From Prorocentrum cordatum (lineage: Eukaryota > Sar > Dinophyceae > Prorocentrales > Prorocentraceae): a stretch of DNA of 20,867 nt. Of the stretch, positions 1 to 8,094 are shown one piece after another. Every line of letters begins with the position of its first letter. Position 1 is the stretch's first letter. The stretch is from the NCBI GenBank assembly GCA_963575745.1, contig CAUYUJ010012080.1, positions 437,647 through 458,513 on the forward strand. The letters are read 5' to 3'. A model generated the notes under the pieces. The model was given only the letters and a program-made list of their open reading frames with translations, was not told the origin of the DNA and did no database searches. The translations under genes were made by a program, and so were the position numbers.

Positions 1-433
<433 letters not shown>

Positions 434-593
434 CTACTAGCGCTACTACCATTAATACATGTTCCAAACATACTTCTACTGCGACTATCACTCATATCAC
501 AAACAGCGAATTGCAAACACGCCAGAGCAAACAAAGAGAACACACCCGAAGCACGGAGGTAGACAACACGAATCAAACAGTTCGGAGGAGAAA
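434..593. other. Unassigned AT-richer spacer
   Basis: Moderate-GC sequence between the ACT array and the first GC-rich island. I see no repeat family, RNA gene or convincing exon in it. Confidence 0.4.
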
Positions 594-860
594 GACGAAG
601 ATGACGATGACGACGACGAGGACGAAGACGCGCGCGAACCCCGCCTCGGAAAGGCCGCGACCCGGACCGGGGACGGGGAACCCGGGCCCGCCGGGAGGCC
701 GGGCGGGGGCGCGGCGGCGGGGCTCGGGGCGCGCGGGGCCGCGGACGGGCGGCTGGCGGGCGGCTGCAGGATGCGCACCTCGGGCCGGCGGGCGGAGGCC
801 GGGAGAGTCTTCGGTCTCCGCCCGCTCCTGGAGGGGCAGCGGCAGGAGGGGGGGGACTGG
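594..860 (+). CDS. Possible exon: acidic stretch followed by Gly/Ala/Arg-rich segment
   Basis: Function not recognised. One forward frame is open through this GC-rich island and codes for an Asp/Glu run (about 15 residues) followed by a Gly-, Ala- and Arg-rich segment ending near a Leu-Leu-Glu-Gly motif. G/C occupies roughly nine in ten third codon positions, against about 70% at second positions, the pattern seen in other likely exons here. The opposite strand shares the codon boundaries and encodes a Ser/Pro-rich alternative, so the strand is not secure. The right limit is set by the poly-G tract and the ATCGGCGAT repeat that follows; no start or stop codon is assigned. The acidic start could equally be a decayed GAC/GAG microsatellite. 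Confidence 0.27.
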
Positions 861-1030
861 CACAGGGGGGGGGGGGAACATCGACCTGGCATCGGCGATG
901 CCTCGCGGAGGGGGCGGCGACCGGCCCCTGATAGCGAGTGCGCACGTCTCTGGGTGGGGTGGAGCCATCGGGCCCCTATCGGCGATGAATGGGCGATTGG
1001 GGGTCGACTTGTCCCCACCTATGCCCACCC
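848..1030. repeat. ATCGGCGAT-rich dispersed repeat, copy 1
   Basis: A poly-G tract followed by CATCGACCTGGCATCGGCGATG and further GGCGATG words. Its reverse complement matches 3547-3600 (ATCGCCGAT, CCAGGTCGATGCCA, poly-C), and the same words are densely packed at 9085-9235. It is a dispersed repeat, not a gene. Confidence 0.7.
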
Positions 1031-1096
1031 CCCCCGTATCATTGCCCATTGCCCCTAACGCCTACCCCACCCCCACATCCACGCCATCCTCAGATC

Positions 1097-1189
1097 CTCT
1101 TCCTCCACCGCCTCCTCCACGTCCTCCTCCTCCTCCTCCTCCTCCTCCTCCTCCTCCTCCTCCGCCTCCGCCTCCTCAACCTCCCCGTG
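1097..1189. repeat. (CCT)n microsatellite
   Basis: A run of CCT/TCC triplets with occasional CCG and CAC interruptions. It reads as poly-Pro or poly-Leu on the plus strand and poly-Glu on the minus strand. The minus reading continues into an acidic ORF, but this is expected from the repeat. Confidence 0.95.
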
Positions 1190-1390
1190 CACCTCCCAGG
1201 GCCGACGAGCGGGAGCGTCCCGCATCTTTCGCGACCGGTTTTGTCCACGGAGTCCTGGCGGCCGCTCCCAGACCTCGGCCTCGTGCGGGGGCCGTTGTCG
1301 AGCACGCCAGAGCACGCCATGCGGACGCAGTAGCACGCCCAACTGGAAAGGGGCCCAGAGACACAAATAAGCAGACACAAAGCCCAGGAT

Positions 1391-1513
1391 CACACATATT
1401 TTCAATAGTTCCTGGATGTTCGTCTTCCCCTCTGCTTCCCATATGCTCCACCTTTCCATGGGAACCGACGATTGTTTGTGTCGTTGTAGTTGTTTCCCTC
1501 CTCGCCATTCCAG
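1391..1513 (+). repeat. Pyrimidine-rich dispersed module, copy 1 (possible intron 3' portion)
   Basis: This module recurs at 10450-10586 and 13620-13697. Shared words in order are ATATTTTC, TTCCTGGATG, TTCGTCT, CTTCCCATATG and CCGACGATT. Here, as at 10450, it is followed by a pyrimidine-rich tract ending in CAG (CGCCATTCCAG|GAAG), an acceptor-like sequence directly before a GC-rich open frame. This suggests intron sequence or an element carrying its own acceptor. Confidence 0.6.
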
Positions 1514-1750
1514 GAAGAGACCGAGACGTCTCGGGCCGTGGAGACACCAAAAGGTCACCCTCGCGGGAAGGAACACGGAGAGGGAGAATTCCAATCAGCA
1601 CCAAGGGGGCGGGCCGCCGTGGAGGCGGGGGGGCCCTGGAAGCTCTTCGACGCTCGCAGGGCTCCCTGTGGGGTCTTCCAGGGCCCCTGGGCCGTCCAGA
1701 GCCCACCCGGGATGGAGAGCTGCAGCCCTGGGGGAGAGCCCGGTCTAGAT
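1514..1750 (+). CDS. Candidate exon, unknown protein (plus strand)
   Basis: Not recognised. The candidate starts directly after an acceptor-like CCATTCCAG and is open in the frame beginning GAAGAGACCGAG. The first third is Glu/Thr/Lys-rich; the second part contains GPWKLFDARRAPCGVFQGPW and then a Gly/Pro/Ser-rich stretch. Third positions in the second part are close to nine-tenths G or C, clearly above the first part. The frame runs on into the foldback element at 1751, so the real exon end is at or before that junction; no donor site was chosen. With no homology visible, this is a coding-potential call only. A non-coding GC-rich island is the alternative. Confidence 0.33.
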
Positions 1751-1903
1751 GGCGGCACGCACAAGGGGGGTGGAGAAGGAGGCTGCCTCTTAAAAGGCGC
1801 CGGCCTTACATTGATAGATGAGGCCCGCGCCTTCTAAGGAGCAGGGGTGCTTCCAAGAAGCCCTCCCCCCTCGCCCCCACCGCCCCTTCTGCGCGTGGCT
1901 GAG
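1751..1903. mobile_element. Foldback element (TTCTTAGAAG family), copy 1
   Basis: Two arms of roughly 50-60 bp form an imperfect hairpin around a short loop near ACATTGATAGATG. Left arm words are GGAGGCTGCCTCTTAAAAGG and CGCCGGCCTT; the right arm has GGCCCGCGCCTTCTAAGGAG and GCTTCCAAGAAGCC. Copies lie at 7272-7397 and 17662-17828. Copies 1 and 3 also share the outer flanks GGCGGC(A/G)CGCACAAGG and GCGCGTGGCTGA, so the mobile unit is larger than the hairpin. It has no coding capacity. Confidence 0.8.
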
Positions 1904-2392
1904 TCTGGAGGGCCCGCTTCCCACTGGCTCCCGGTCCTTGACGGCGACGCCAGACCTCCGCCGCCCCGCGTCGGGGCCTACACCCCGGCGGAAAGAGGAT
2001 AGCACTTTCAGCTAAGAAAGCGACGTTCACTCCAAGCGTTTTTTTTTAAACAGTAGTCCAGGTCCAGACATACGAAAGCCCCGCGACAGAAAAAAAGCCC
2101 AAAGAAAAAAACGCCCAGGGCCCAGTCCACATTCTTGATTCTCACAGACTCCACCTGAAGTCCACGACAGTTGCTGCTCTTTCTCAAGTCGTGGCTCCCT
2201 GTCGGGCCCCCAGGCCTCACTTGCACCGAGGCTTGGCCCGGCCCTGGGACACCGACGATGCGATGCTGCAGTCCGCGGCACCAGTTGGGCGCAGTTTTTC
2301 GGACCCTACAGGCCCCCGTGGGAGCCCGAAAGGGCCCCTGTAGGGGCCCCAGAGGGCTCCTTTTCTGGGGCCGGGGCGGACCGGGGCCGGGA
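1904..2392. other. Unassigned region; one perfect palindrome
   Basis: No convincing gene. It contains A/T homopolymer patches near 2039-2110 and a palindrome at 2332-2349 (GGGCCCCT, GT, AGGGGCCC) within a CCCC/GGGG-rich patch. Overlapping open frames on both strands are low-complexity Pro/Gly/Arg. Confidence 0.4.
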
Positions 2393-2533
2393 TCCAGAAT
2401 GCGCGGGGGCAAGCGCTGGGAGGGGGAAGTGCTCGCGAAGTCTGTGCGGCCGTTTTCCTGCCTGGCGCGTGGCCCCCAGAGCGACACGAGGTCTTCTGGA
2501 AATGCGCGCTTGGAGGGGGAAGTGCCTGCGAAA
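2393..2533. repeat. Imperfect tandem duplication, offset about 93 bp
   Basis: GGAGGGGGAAGTGCTCGCGAA near 2419 recurs as GGAGGGGGAAGTGCCTGCGAA at 2512. Both are preceded by similar AATGCGCG words, so the repeated segment is about 40 bp. Confidence 0.65.
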
Positions 2534-2668
2534 TTCTCGCGGGAGCCCTCGCTGCCCACACATCCATCTCCCCCCCAAGCCACGCGCGGCCCAAGCCAGG
2601 GGTCTCGACCCCCTGCCAGGAGGGCAGCTCTCCGTCCCTGGCCCCTGCTTGACCATCCCGAGGCTCGA

Positions 2669-2775
2669 ACGTCGGCGGCGCGCCCGGGGGGGGGGGCAAG
2701 CGAGAGGGGGCGGGCCTTCGCAGAAGGCTCGGAAGTCCCCTGGCCTTCTGGAGAAAAGTCTGAGCCTTCTTGAGG
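2669..2775. repeat. Dispersed GAAGG-rich repeat, copy 1
   Basis: Words such as GTCGGCGGCG, GAGAGGGGGCGGGCCTTCGC, AGAAGGCTCGGAAGTCCCC and GGCCTTCTGGAG reappear in reverse complement at about 17513-17632 in the same order. This shows a dispersed inverted copy 15 kb away. Confidence 0.7.
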
Positions 2776-2803
2776 ACACAGAGAGCGTGTCAGAAGGCCA
2801 GAA

Positions 2804-2995
2804 TGATGGGCCTATTGTCCACCACCACCACCACCACAAGTTGGAGGGGGGGGGTCCTCCTCCTCCTCCTCCTCCTCCTCCTCCTCCTCCTCCTCCTCCT
2901 CCTCCTCCTCCTCCTCTTCGTCCTCCTCCTCGTCCTCCTCCTTCCCCCCCTCCAACAAATTATGGTGGTGGTGGTGGTGGAAAACAGGCCCATCA
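2804..2995. mobile_element. Foldback element with CCT microsatellite core
   Basis: The left arm (2804 to about 2854) starts TGATGGGCCTATTGTCC, followed by a CAC-repeat and GTTGGAGGGG. The right arm (about 2943-2995) is its imperfect reverse complement, ending in a GTG-repeat, GGAAAACAGGCCCATCA. Between them lies about 85 bp of CCT triplets. The arms make this look like a MITE or foldback transposon whose centre became a microsatellite. The His-run ORFs on both strands come from the CAC/GTG repeats and are not genes. Confidence 0.8.
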
Positions 2996-3092
2996 CAGAG
3001 GCTATCTGAGAAGCCTTGCCGCCTCACAGACATCGTGCTGACATCCGGAACGCTGAGTAAGGAACCAAGGGGCTTTGCTGGCCACTGTGAGC

Positions 3093-3132
3093 CTCGGTCA
3101 TGACCGAGCTCCCCGGTCATGACCGAGCTCCC
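3093..3132. repeat. Tandem palindrome GGTCATGACC (two copies)
   Basis: CTCGGTCATGACCGAG is a perfect 16-bp palindrome at 3093-3108. Its core plus GAGCTCCC repeats directly at 3115-3132 after 19 bp. It abuts the minus-strand stop codon inferred after removal of introner-like copy A. Confidence 0.85.
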
Positions 3133-3516
3133 TGGGCTCCCGAGCCTAGATTTAGGTCGGGCACGTCCTCCCACAGGCGGGTGTTGTAAGACAACTGTTT
3201 AACAACAGTCAACAGGTATTCCATCATGTGCATAAAACACCATCGAAACATCGTCCCCGCAATATATTTCCCCTACTTTCGAATACCCCTCCTGGAGAGG
3301 GACACGCCCGACTTAAGCCTAGCTCTACGGAGCGGCCCGAAAACAAGAGCTCCGCCTTGAGCCCGGAGCGGTCCAGCTTTTCCGCGTCATGCCCGCAGCG
3401 GCTCGCGCGGCTGTCTTGGCGTAGCCTCTCGGGTGCTCTCTCGGCCTGCCGCCCGTCCGGCAGGTCCCGGAGGCCCAGGGAGGCCCCCGGGGTGGGCCAC
3501 CAGGGACGGCCGAATC
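3117..3516 (-). CDS. Candidate 3'-terminal coding region split by introner-like copy A
   Basis: Unknown protein. On the minus strand an acceptor-like CCGCCAACAG precedes an open frame from 3516, with residues such as LRDLPDGRQAERAPERLRQD and LDRSGLKAELLFSGRSVELG. Roughly 83% of third positions are G/C. The frame then runs into the element at 3152-3316. If the interval 3318-3146 is removed (CTAG|GCTTAAG to ATCTAG|GCTC, a GC-AG intron of 173 nt), the frame continues for SGAQGARS and stops at TGA (3119-3117). The AG|G at both borders comes from the duplicated target site. GC donors with AG|G are known from dinoflagellate introns. Splicing and strand are inferred; without splicing the frame ends within the element. 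Confidence 0.42.
3144..3324 (+). mobile_element. Introner-like MITE, copy A (165 bp, with 8-bp target duplications)
   Basis: The element spans 3152-3316, from TTAGGTCGGGCACGTCC to GACACGCCCGACTTAA, whose ends are inverted repeats of about 25-30 bp. Flanking 8-mers GCCTAGAT (3144-3151) and GCCTAGCT (3317-3324) match at 7 of 8 positions. The internal core ATCGTCCCC and CTCCTGGAGAGGGAC are shared with the other copies. It has no ORF of note. It interrupts a minus-strand reading frame and may be spliced as an intron. Confidence 0.85.
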
Positions 3517-3527
3517 CTGTTGGCGGG

Positions 3528-3610
3528 ATGGCCCCCATCGGCGATCCATCGGCGATGTATCGCCGATTCCAGGTCGATGCCAATCCCCCCCCCATGCCAA
3601 TTCCCCCTAG
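3528..3610. repeat. ATCGGCGAT-rich dispersed repeat, copy 2
   Basis: CCATCGGCGATCCATCGGCG, then ATCGCCGATTCCAGGTCGAT, poly-C and CATGCCAATTCCCC. It is the inverted counterpart of the copy near 848-905. Confidence 0.7.
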
Positions 3611-3642
3611 CGTTGCCCCCCATCTCCGTCCCCCTTCCCGGT

Positions 3643-3750
3643 CGCTCCTCGGCTGCGCCCGCTCCTCGGCTCGCTAATCGCTCCTCGCTCGCTCCTCGGC
3701 TCCCGCGCCGGTCCTTCGTGCTGGCTCGCTCCTCGGCTGTGCCCGCTCTG
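3643..3750. repeat. Degenerate CGCTCCTCGGCT minisatellite
   Basis: CGCTCCTCGGCT-type words occur at least five times with irregular spacers (GCGCC, CGCTAAT, CCCGCG, GTGCC). No fixed period holds throughout. Confidence 0.75.
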
Positions 3751-4197
3751 TTCCCTGCGGCCTCTCGTGGCAGATCTGTGAGATAGGAGCATCGTCATCG
3801 CAACCTCCCATGCGAGATCTCTGGTGCGGGGTTCGTCCCTGAACCCTGTGGAAGTCATGCGCAGTCCCAAAGAGGCGGCGCCAGAAAGCGCGACCGGGTG
3901 GGCCAGGGCCAGGATGGCATGGGCTCCACATAAGCTCCCCTTAACAAGCCGTCTGACTGACCCAGATCTCCGACATCGCGATTGGTTCGCAACGTGGATC
4001 CGCGGAAGCCTCGGCAACCGATTCGTGAAGGTCCCGCGGGGCCCGGGTGATGGCCATCTGTGGGCGAAGGGTGCCGCGAAGACCTCCGTCGTGCTTGTGT
4101 TCACGGCGCGGCGGGGCCTCGCGAGCCATGGGCCTCGCGAGCCAGCGCCCTGTGCGCTGTGCGCCGGGCCCCTGGCTCAGCACGTGACCCCAACTCT
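3751..4197. other. Unassigned region
   Basis: Moderate-GC sequence with several open frames on both strands but no clear codon-position signal, repeat family or RNA motif that I can support. Confidence 0.35.
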
Positions 4198-4734
4198 TCA
4201 CGATCTGCTCCGAAAGCAAAGGATGTTGGGTACGCAAGGGGCCTGCAGGTCCGACCAAGGCGGCAAACCCGCAAAGGCATCATACACCACAACAATGCCT
4301 GGCCAGGGCCGTCCTTGGCCCCGGCATGGGCACGGTGTGAAGCCCTCCTGACCGAGGACGCCTAGGTGCGTAAACCGTTCCAGGGTGACCCTGGCCAAGC
4401 ATGGTGGAAGGGTTTTTTCCAGGGGGATCAGGCGCATCGACTTTGTCACCAGCCTCTGGATGCCAGAGACGGCGACAAGCAGAGCGCCTCGATGCTGCTC
4501 GAGGCGACGGATGTCTCGGAAGGGGTCGAAGATCGCCTCTTTGCCTGGGGCGCGCTCTGGGCAGGATTTCGAGGCGGAGTCCAGCAGTGGCGGCGAGAGA
4601 GCCCTCGGAAGGCGCAACAAGGCCCACGAGCAGCCGATCCTCGCGCCCCGGGGCGAACAAGAACTACAAGAGCGGCGGCTGCCCGGGTGGGCTCCCCAGG
4701 TGCCCCGCAGGTCTGACCGAGGCGGCGGCCCCTC
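4198..4734 (-). CDS. Protein-like ORF of unknown function (minus strand)
   Basis: Not recognised. From the edge of the CA repeat (4734) the minus strand stays open to TGA at 4200-4198. Unlike most frames here the composition is balanced and globular, with few homopolymers: segments include KEAIFDPFRDIRRLEQHRGA, LVAVSGIQRLVTKSMRLIPL and LARVTLERFTHLGVLGQEGF, then a Cys/Pro/Gly stretch and a C-terminus ending LCFRSRS. G/C dominates third positions in the first half. No start codon is credible because the frame opens inside the microsatellite, so this would be an exon or fragment. A forward frame over 4366-4716 (containing LLEATDVSEGVEDRLFAWGA) is also protein-like, so the strand needs a database search. 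The part around 4281-4352 resembles 10928-11060, which hints at repeat origin. Confidence 0.38.
   Translation of the reverse strand, partial: EGPPPRSDLRGTWGAHPGSRRSCSSCSPRGARIGCSWALLRLPRALSPPLLDSASKSCPERAPGKEAIFDPFRDIRRLEQHRGALLVAVSGIQRLVTKSMRLIPLEKTLPPCLARVTLERFTHLGVLGQEGFTPCPCRGQGRPWPGIVVVYDAFAGLPPWSDLQAPCVPNILCFRSRS
4281..4352. repeat. GCCTGGCCAGGGCC dispersed repeat, copy 1
   Basis: ATACACCACA, GCCTGGCCAGGGCC, GGCATGG and CGGTGTG occur in the same order and spacing as at about 10928-11000. ACACC at one end and GGTGTG at the other make it a small imperfect hairpin. Confidence 0.6.
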
Positions 4735-4751
4735 ACACGCACACGCACACG

Positions 4752-4783
<32 letters not shown>

Positions 4784-4866
4784 CACGCACGCACGCACGC
4801 ACGCACGCACACACACAAACCTACACGCACACACACACACGCACATACAAACACACACACACACCC
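4735..4866. repeat. (CA)n / (GCAC)n microsatellite
   Basis: About 130 bp of CA dinucleotides interspersed with GCAC tetranucleotides and AAAC variants. It encodes Thr-His or Val-Cys repeats in all frames, which are artefacts of the repeat. Confidence 0.95.
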
Positions 4867-5386
4867 GAACGGGGCCGGCACCCGCCATCGAGAAAACGAA
4901 AGAAGGAGTTAGAACATGGTCGGACAAAAACGGCAGCCCAAAGACCCTCGTCAGTTCGGTTCGCTTCGGTCACCGTGGGGGAAGTGAACCCTCGCTCATT
5001 GCTCATTCTCCGAGTGCCTCTGCATTTCCCATCATTCGCGGGGGCGGATTTGGGAATTTGGGAAACCCGAGGCTCGCGGGGACTCCGGGCCGGGTTCCCC
5101 ATCACTCCTGTTATTAAGTTGCCGGGAAAACGTTGAACATGCCGCGGCCCCAGAAGAACAGCGCGACATAGCGAAATCCACGCTGGCATTCTTAGAAGAC
5201 AGTGTCACCTAGGGTAGAGCCCCCCTCCACCACTGCCAACTCCTCCGCCATCTTCACAGCTCTGTCCGTGTCCTACTCACCATCCTTCACCTCGTCCGTG
5301 CTTTCACCCCTTCTCTGCAGAACTCCCCCGAAACAGTGGTTGCACTTCGGGGTTCTCTTACTTCGGTTCGAAGGAACTGGACCGTG
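4867..5386. other. Unassigned region
   Basis: Lower-GC sequence without a supported gene. It includes a pyrimidine-rich patch at 5215-5320. No repeat family of this window was found in it. Confidence 0.35.
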
Positions 5387-5519
5387 TCTTCGGTCTGGCA
5401 GCTATGTGGACGCAGTCGCCGCCCCGTCGCCGCCCCGACGCCGCCTCGTTGCCGCCCGTCGGCTGGGCCATATCCTCGGCCTGGCGGCTATGTGGCCGCC
5501 GTCGCCGCCCCGTCGCCGC
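5387..5519. repeat. GC-rich direct duplication, offset 86 bp
   Basis: CGGTCTGGCAGCTATGTGG at 5391 recurs as CGGCCTGGCGGCTATGTGG at 5477. Each is followed by a run of CGCCGCCCCGTCGCCGCC, giving two units of about 48 bp. Confidence 0.85.
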
Positions 5520-5534
5520 CTAGTCGACGCTCTC

Positions 5535-5915
5535 GATTGCACAACGTAGATTGCACCACAAAGACTGCACCGCATAGATTGCACCACATGGAGTGCACCA
5601 CATAGCATGCAAAACATAGCTTGCAACGCATAGGTTGCACCACATGGATGCCACAGCATAGATTGCACCACATAGTGCACAGAATATAGTGCACCACATA
5701 GAATGCACAGCATATATTGCACCACATCGATTGCACCACATTGATTGCAGCCCATATATTGCAACACATAAATTGCACCACTTAGACTGCACCACTGAGC
5801 TTGCACAACAGACATTGAACCCCGTAGATTGCACCGCATGGGTTACACCACATGAGTTGCACCACATCGAGTGCATAACAAATGTTGCACCACGCACATA
5901 GCACAACATCGATTG
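5535..5915. repeat. 14-bp minisatellite, about 27 units
   Basis: The unit is ATTGCACCACATAG with frequent substitutions (TGCAACGCATAG, TGCACAGAATATAG). It fills about 380 bp with an abrupt left edge beside a GC-rich segment. Because 14 is not a multiple of 3, each minus-strand frame cycles through the same 14-residue Cys-rich pattern (CNLCGAIYVVQSMW-like) and all three minus frames are open for about 100-140 codons. The plus strand carries regular TAG stops. I read this as satellite DNA, not a gene. Confidence 0.93.
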
Positions 5916-6184
5916 TTGCGAACACTCATGCAAAAGCATTGTTTGGGGTCACGAGGACAAGCATGTGCTGAATTATTAAAAGCAGTGACAACCCAGAGCC
6001 CCGCGGCAACCCCGCCACCCTCAAGGGGGGTCAGCGCCCGCGCCAGGCGGGGCTGCAGCGGCGCCGCGCTTGCCATATCGCTCGGACGCTCACTCCCCGT
6101 GAGCGGCGCCACGCTTGTCCTCGCTCGGACGTCCTTTCCCCGTGCACTTCTCGGCTTCATGCGCTTCTTTGTTCGCGGGAAGTT
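5916..6184. other. Unassigned region with decayed 116-bp element left half
   Basis: TATCGCTCGGACGCTCACTC (6078) and TCGCTCGGACGTCCTTTCCC (6121) resemble the left end of the 116-bp TIR element at 6939. The GC-rich patch CGGGGCTGCAGCGGCGCCGC near 6049 resembles 6826-6843. No gene is supported. Confidence 0.45.
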
Positions 6185-6395
6185 GAGCAGGGACCGACCG
6201 TCCCAACATTCCTTCAGGGCTATCACGACATGTTCTTAGAACCCAGAAGTGTTCCAATAACAAAAACAATGTTCTTAGACCATAAGACCGATGTGTTCAA
6301 CCAAGACGGTCTCAGCCAGAAATGTTCTAATAACATTTCTTGCAAACAACAGAAGGTTCTTAGAACACTTTTTGGTGGGCATGTATCGGCGGTGG
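6185..6395 (+). repeat. TGTTCTTAGAACA palindrome-rich repeat, copy 1
   Basis: The repeat starts GAGCAGGGACCGACCGTCCC, continues through GACATGTTCTTAGAACCCAG, CAATGTTCTTAGACC, CCAAGACGGTCTCAGCCAG, ATGTTCTAATAACAT, and ends GGTTCTTAGAACAC-TTTTTGGTGGGC. Full copies lie at 8414-8648 and 10623-10850, and a right-half copy at 6583-6700. It has no ORF. Five or so inverted TTCT/AGAA sites per copy are conserved in position. Confidence 0.88.
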
Positions 6396-6558
6396 GCAAA
6401 TCTCCCTTGAGTAAACCTTCGCTTATTGAAAACGGCCTGGGACCGAAACCGACGGACCTGGACCGGCACAAATGACGGCCGCGACGCCCCCTCGCGAACC
6501 GAAAACGGCCCATACCTTGATCGACGTGTCAGGGTAGGAGGTCTGTCCGCACCGACGA

Positions 6559-6700
6559 TATAGGCCAGCCGCGACGCCTCGCCAAGACGGTCTCAGCCAG
6601 AAATGTTCGAAGAACATTTCTTGCAAACAATGCAAGGTTCTTAGAACACTCTTCGGTGGGCCTATAGGCCAGCCGCGACGCCTCGCCACTGCTTGAGGAT
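6559..6700 (+). repeat. Right-half copy of palindrome-rich repeat, bounded by a 26-bp direct repeat
   Basis: CAAGACGGTCTCAGCCAG through GGTTCTTAGAACACTC repeats the right half of the 6185 copy. The segment TATAGGCCAGCCGCGACGCC plus TCGCCA occurs at 6559-6584 and again at 6663-6688. This arrangement points to a 104-bp tandem duplication or unequal exchange. Confidence 0.85.
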
Positions 6701-6938
6701 GCTCCTCGAGGGCCCTCGCCGAGAAAAAACACCTCACACCCGAGCGATGCCGAGCCGCAGCTGCACGGCAGCGCCCCCCCCCCCCCCCCGAGGGGCGAGA
6801 GGGGGCCGGCGCCCGCGCCGCGCCGGGCTGCAGCGGCGCCGCCCCCGGCGACGCCCCACCCAGGACCGCCGAGGCCTCGCGGCAGCGGGGCGCGGGCGGG
6901 TGGCGCAGGGGGGGGGGAACAGGGGGAAGGCTTCTCTG

Positions 6939-7054
6939 GGCATCGCTCGGACGTCCATTCCCTTTCGGTTTCGTGCGTGGCTTTTTCGCCAAATGAGCAA
7001 GGACGCTCCTCGATGGTCCTCGCCAAGAAAAAACGCACACGTCCGAGCGATGCC
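6939..7054. mobile_element. 116-bp TIR element, copy 1
   Basis: It begins GGCATCGCTCGGACGT (with one extra G on the flank) and ends ACGTCCGAGCGATGCC, a perfect 16-bp inverted repeat apart from flanking bases. The interior has TTTCGG, GACGCTCCTCGATGGTCCTC and a poly-A patch. A copy of the same length lies at 17878-17993, with decayed pieces near 6078-6140, 6690-6752 and 8925-9050. A possible 4-bp flanking duplication (TTCT) is weak. Confidence 0.78.
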
Positions 7055-7059
7055 AAGTT

Positions 7060-7271
7060 CTTAGAATAGAGGAACGAGCAACGACATAAACAGAAAAACT
7101 CGGAGGTCCGCGCGGATTTCTCGGATCGGCGCTGGAGACCCTTGGCGGCGCCTCCGGCGCCGCCCCTGGCGCGCTCCGCGGGCCAAGGAGGGGGGTCCAG
7201 CGCCGATCCGAGAAATCCGCGCGGACCTGACCTCCGAGTTTCTATGCTTATGTCCTCCTTCGTTTCCTTAG
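7060..7271. mobile_element. Long foldback element (CCGCGCGGATTTC family), copy 1
   Basis: Two arms of about 75 bp: CTTAGAATAGAGGAACGAGC on the left against CTCCTTCGTTTCCTTAG on the right, and CTCGGAGGTCCGCGCGGATT against its near-perfect complement ending AACTCGGAG on the other strand. The centre is an GCGCC-rich spacer. Relatives lie at 7860-7915 (left end only), 8258-8400 and 10034-10144. Confidence 0.88.
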
Positions 7272-7397
7272 ACCAGGGGGAAGGCCTCTCAGATAGAGGC
7301 TGCTTCTGAAGAAGGCGCTGGCCCTGCATCTCAACGGGTCTGGCCCGCGCCTTCTACGGAGCAGGGGTGCGTCTGAGAAGCCTTCTCCCTCCCCTCC
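7272..7397. mobile_element. Foldback element (TTCTTAGAAG family), copy 2
   Basis: Arms GGCTGCTTCTGAAGAAGGCG and CGCGCCTTCTACGGAGCAGG, loop near CATCTCAACG. It directly abuts the long foldback element that ends at 7271. Confidence 0.75.
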
Positions 7398-7446
7398 GCG
7401 CCTGGGGGGGGAAGCATGCGCCACACCAGCTGCACCGCAGGGGCAT
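7391..7446. repeat. Direct repeat of about 57 bp, copy 1 of 2
   Basis: CCTCCGCGCCTGGGGGGG, AAGCATGCGCCACACCAGCT and GCACCGCAGGGGCATGG recur at 7921-7978 with three or four substitutions. Confidence 0.88.
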
Positions 7447-7858
7447 GGGACTTACTAGGGAATCGAACTCTATACACCAACGCTTTTTCCGGCCATGCGC
7501 TGAAACTCTCACAAGAAAGCGAATCCTGGTGTATATGGGGTCCCGGTGTATACATGGTTCGTGGTTTCCCTGGGGAAGAGGGGAACAAGTTTTTTTGTGC
7601 ACAGAGGATCAGCGCCGACCCAGTTCAGAGGTTTCAGAACTCTTGATGCAGAGACAACACTGAGCTTGTTCTCTTAAGCACTGGCGGAAAAAAACGGTTG
7701 CACCCCGCCGTCGTCCCCGACCCTCAAAAAGTCCTGGGATTGAAAGAGGGCCCGCCACTGGTAATGTGTATGTTCCAGCTTCCGACTTGCCGCCGCTGCT
7801 GGGGCGCGCTCCCCTCGCCTCAGCCTGAGCCTTCCTGCCCCCGCGCCTCGGGGGGAGG
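7447..7858. other. Unassigned region
   Basis: Moderate-GC sequence with a short local repeat (GGTGTATATGGGGTCCC then GGTGTATACATGG at 7529-7557) facing CTATACACCAACG at 7469. No gene or element beyond this is supported. Confidence 0.35.
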
Positions 7859-7859
7859 C

Positions 7860-7978
7860 ATCTTAGAATAGGGGAACGAAAAACGACAAAAACATAAAAA
7901 AACAACAAAAACTCATAGGGCTCTCCGCGCCTGGGGGGGGGGAAGCGTGCGCCATGCCAGCTGCACCGCAGGGGCATG
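7860..7978. repeat. Composite: left end of long foldback family plus second 57-bp direct repeat
   Basis: TCTTAGAATAGGGGAACGAA and the following A-rich stretch match the left end of the 7060 element. The sequence then passes into the second copy of the 57-bp repeat (7921-7978). Confidence 0.75.
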
Positions 7979-8094
7979 GTCGCCGCAGCCTCCTAAGCCT
8001 CCTCCTGCCCCCGCGCCTGCGCTCGAAGCCTCGAGGCGGGGCCCGGCGTGCGCTCGCGCGCGCGTGCCGGACATGGGAAACAGACAAAAAACTC

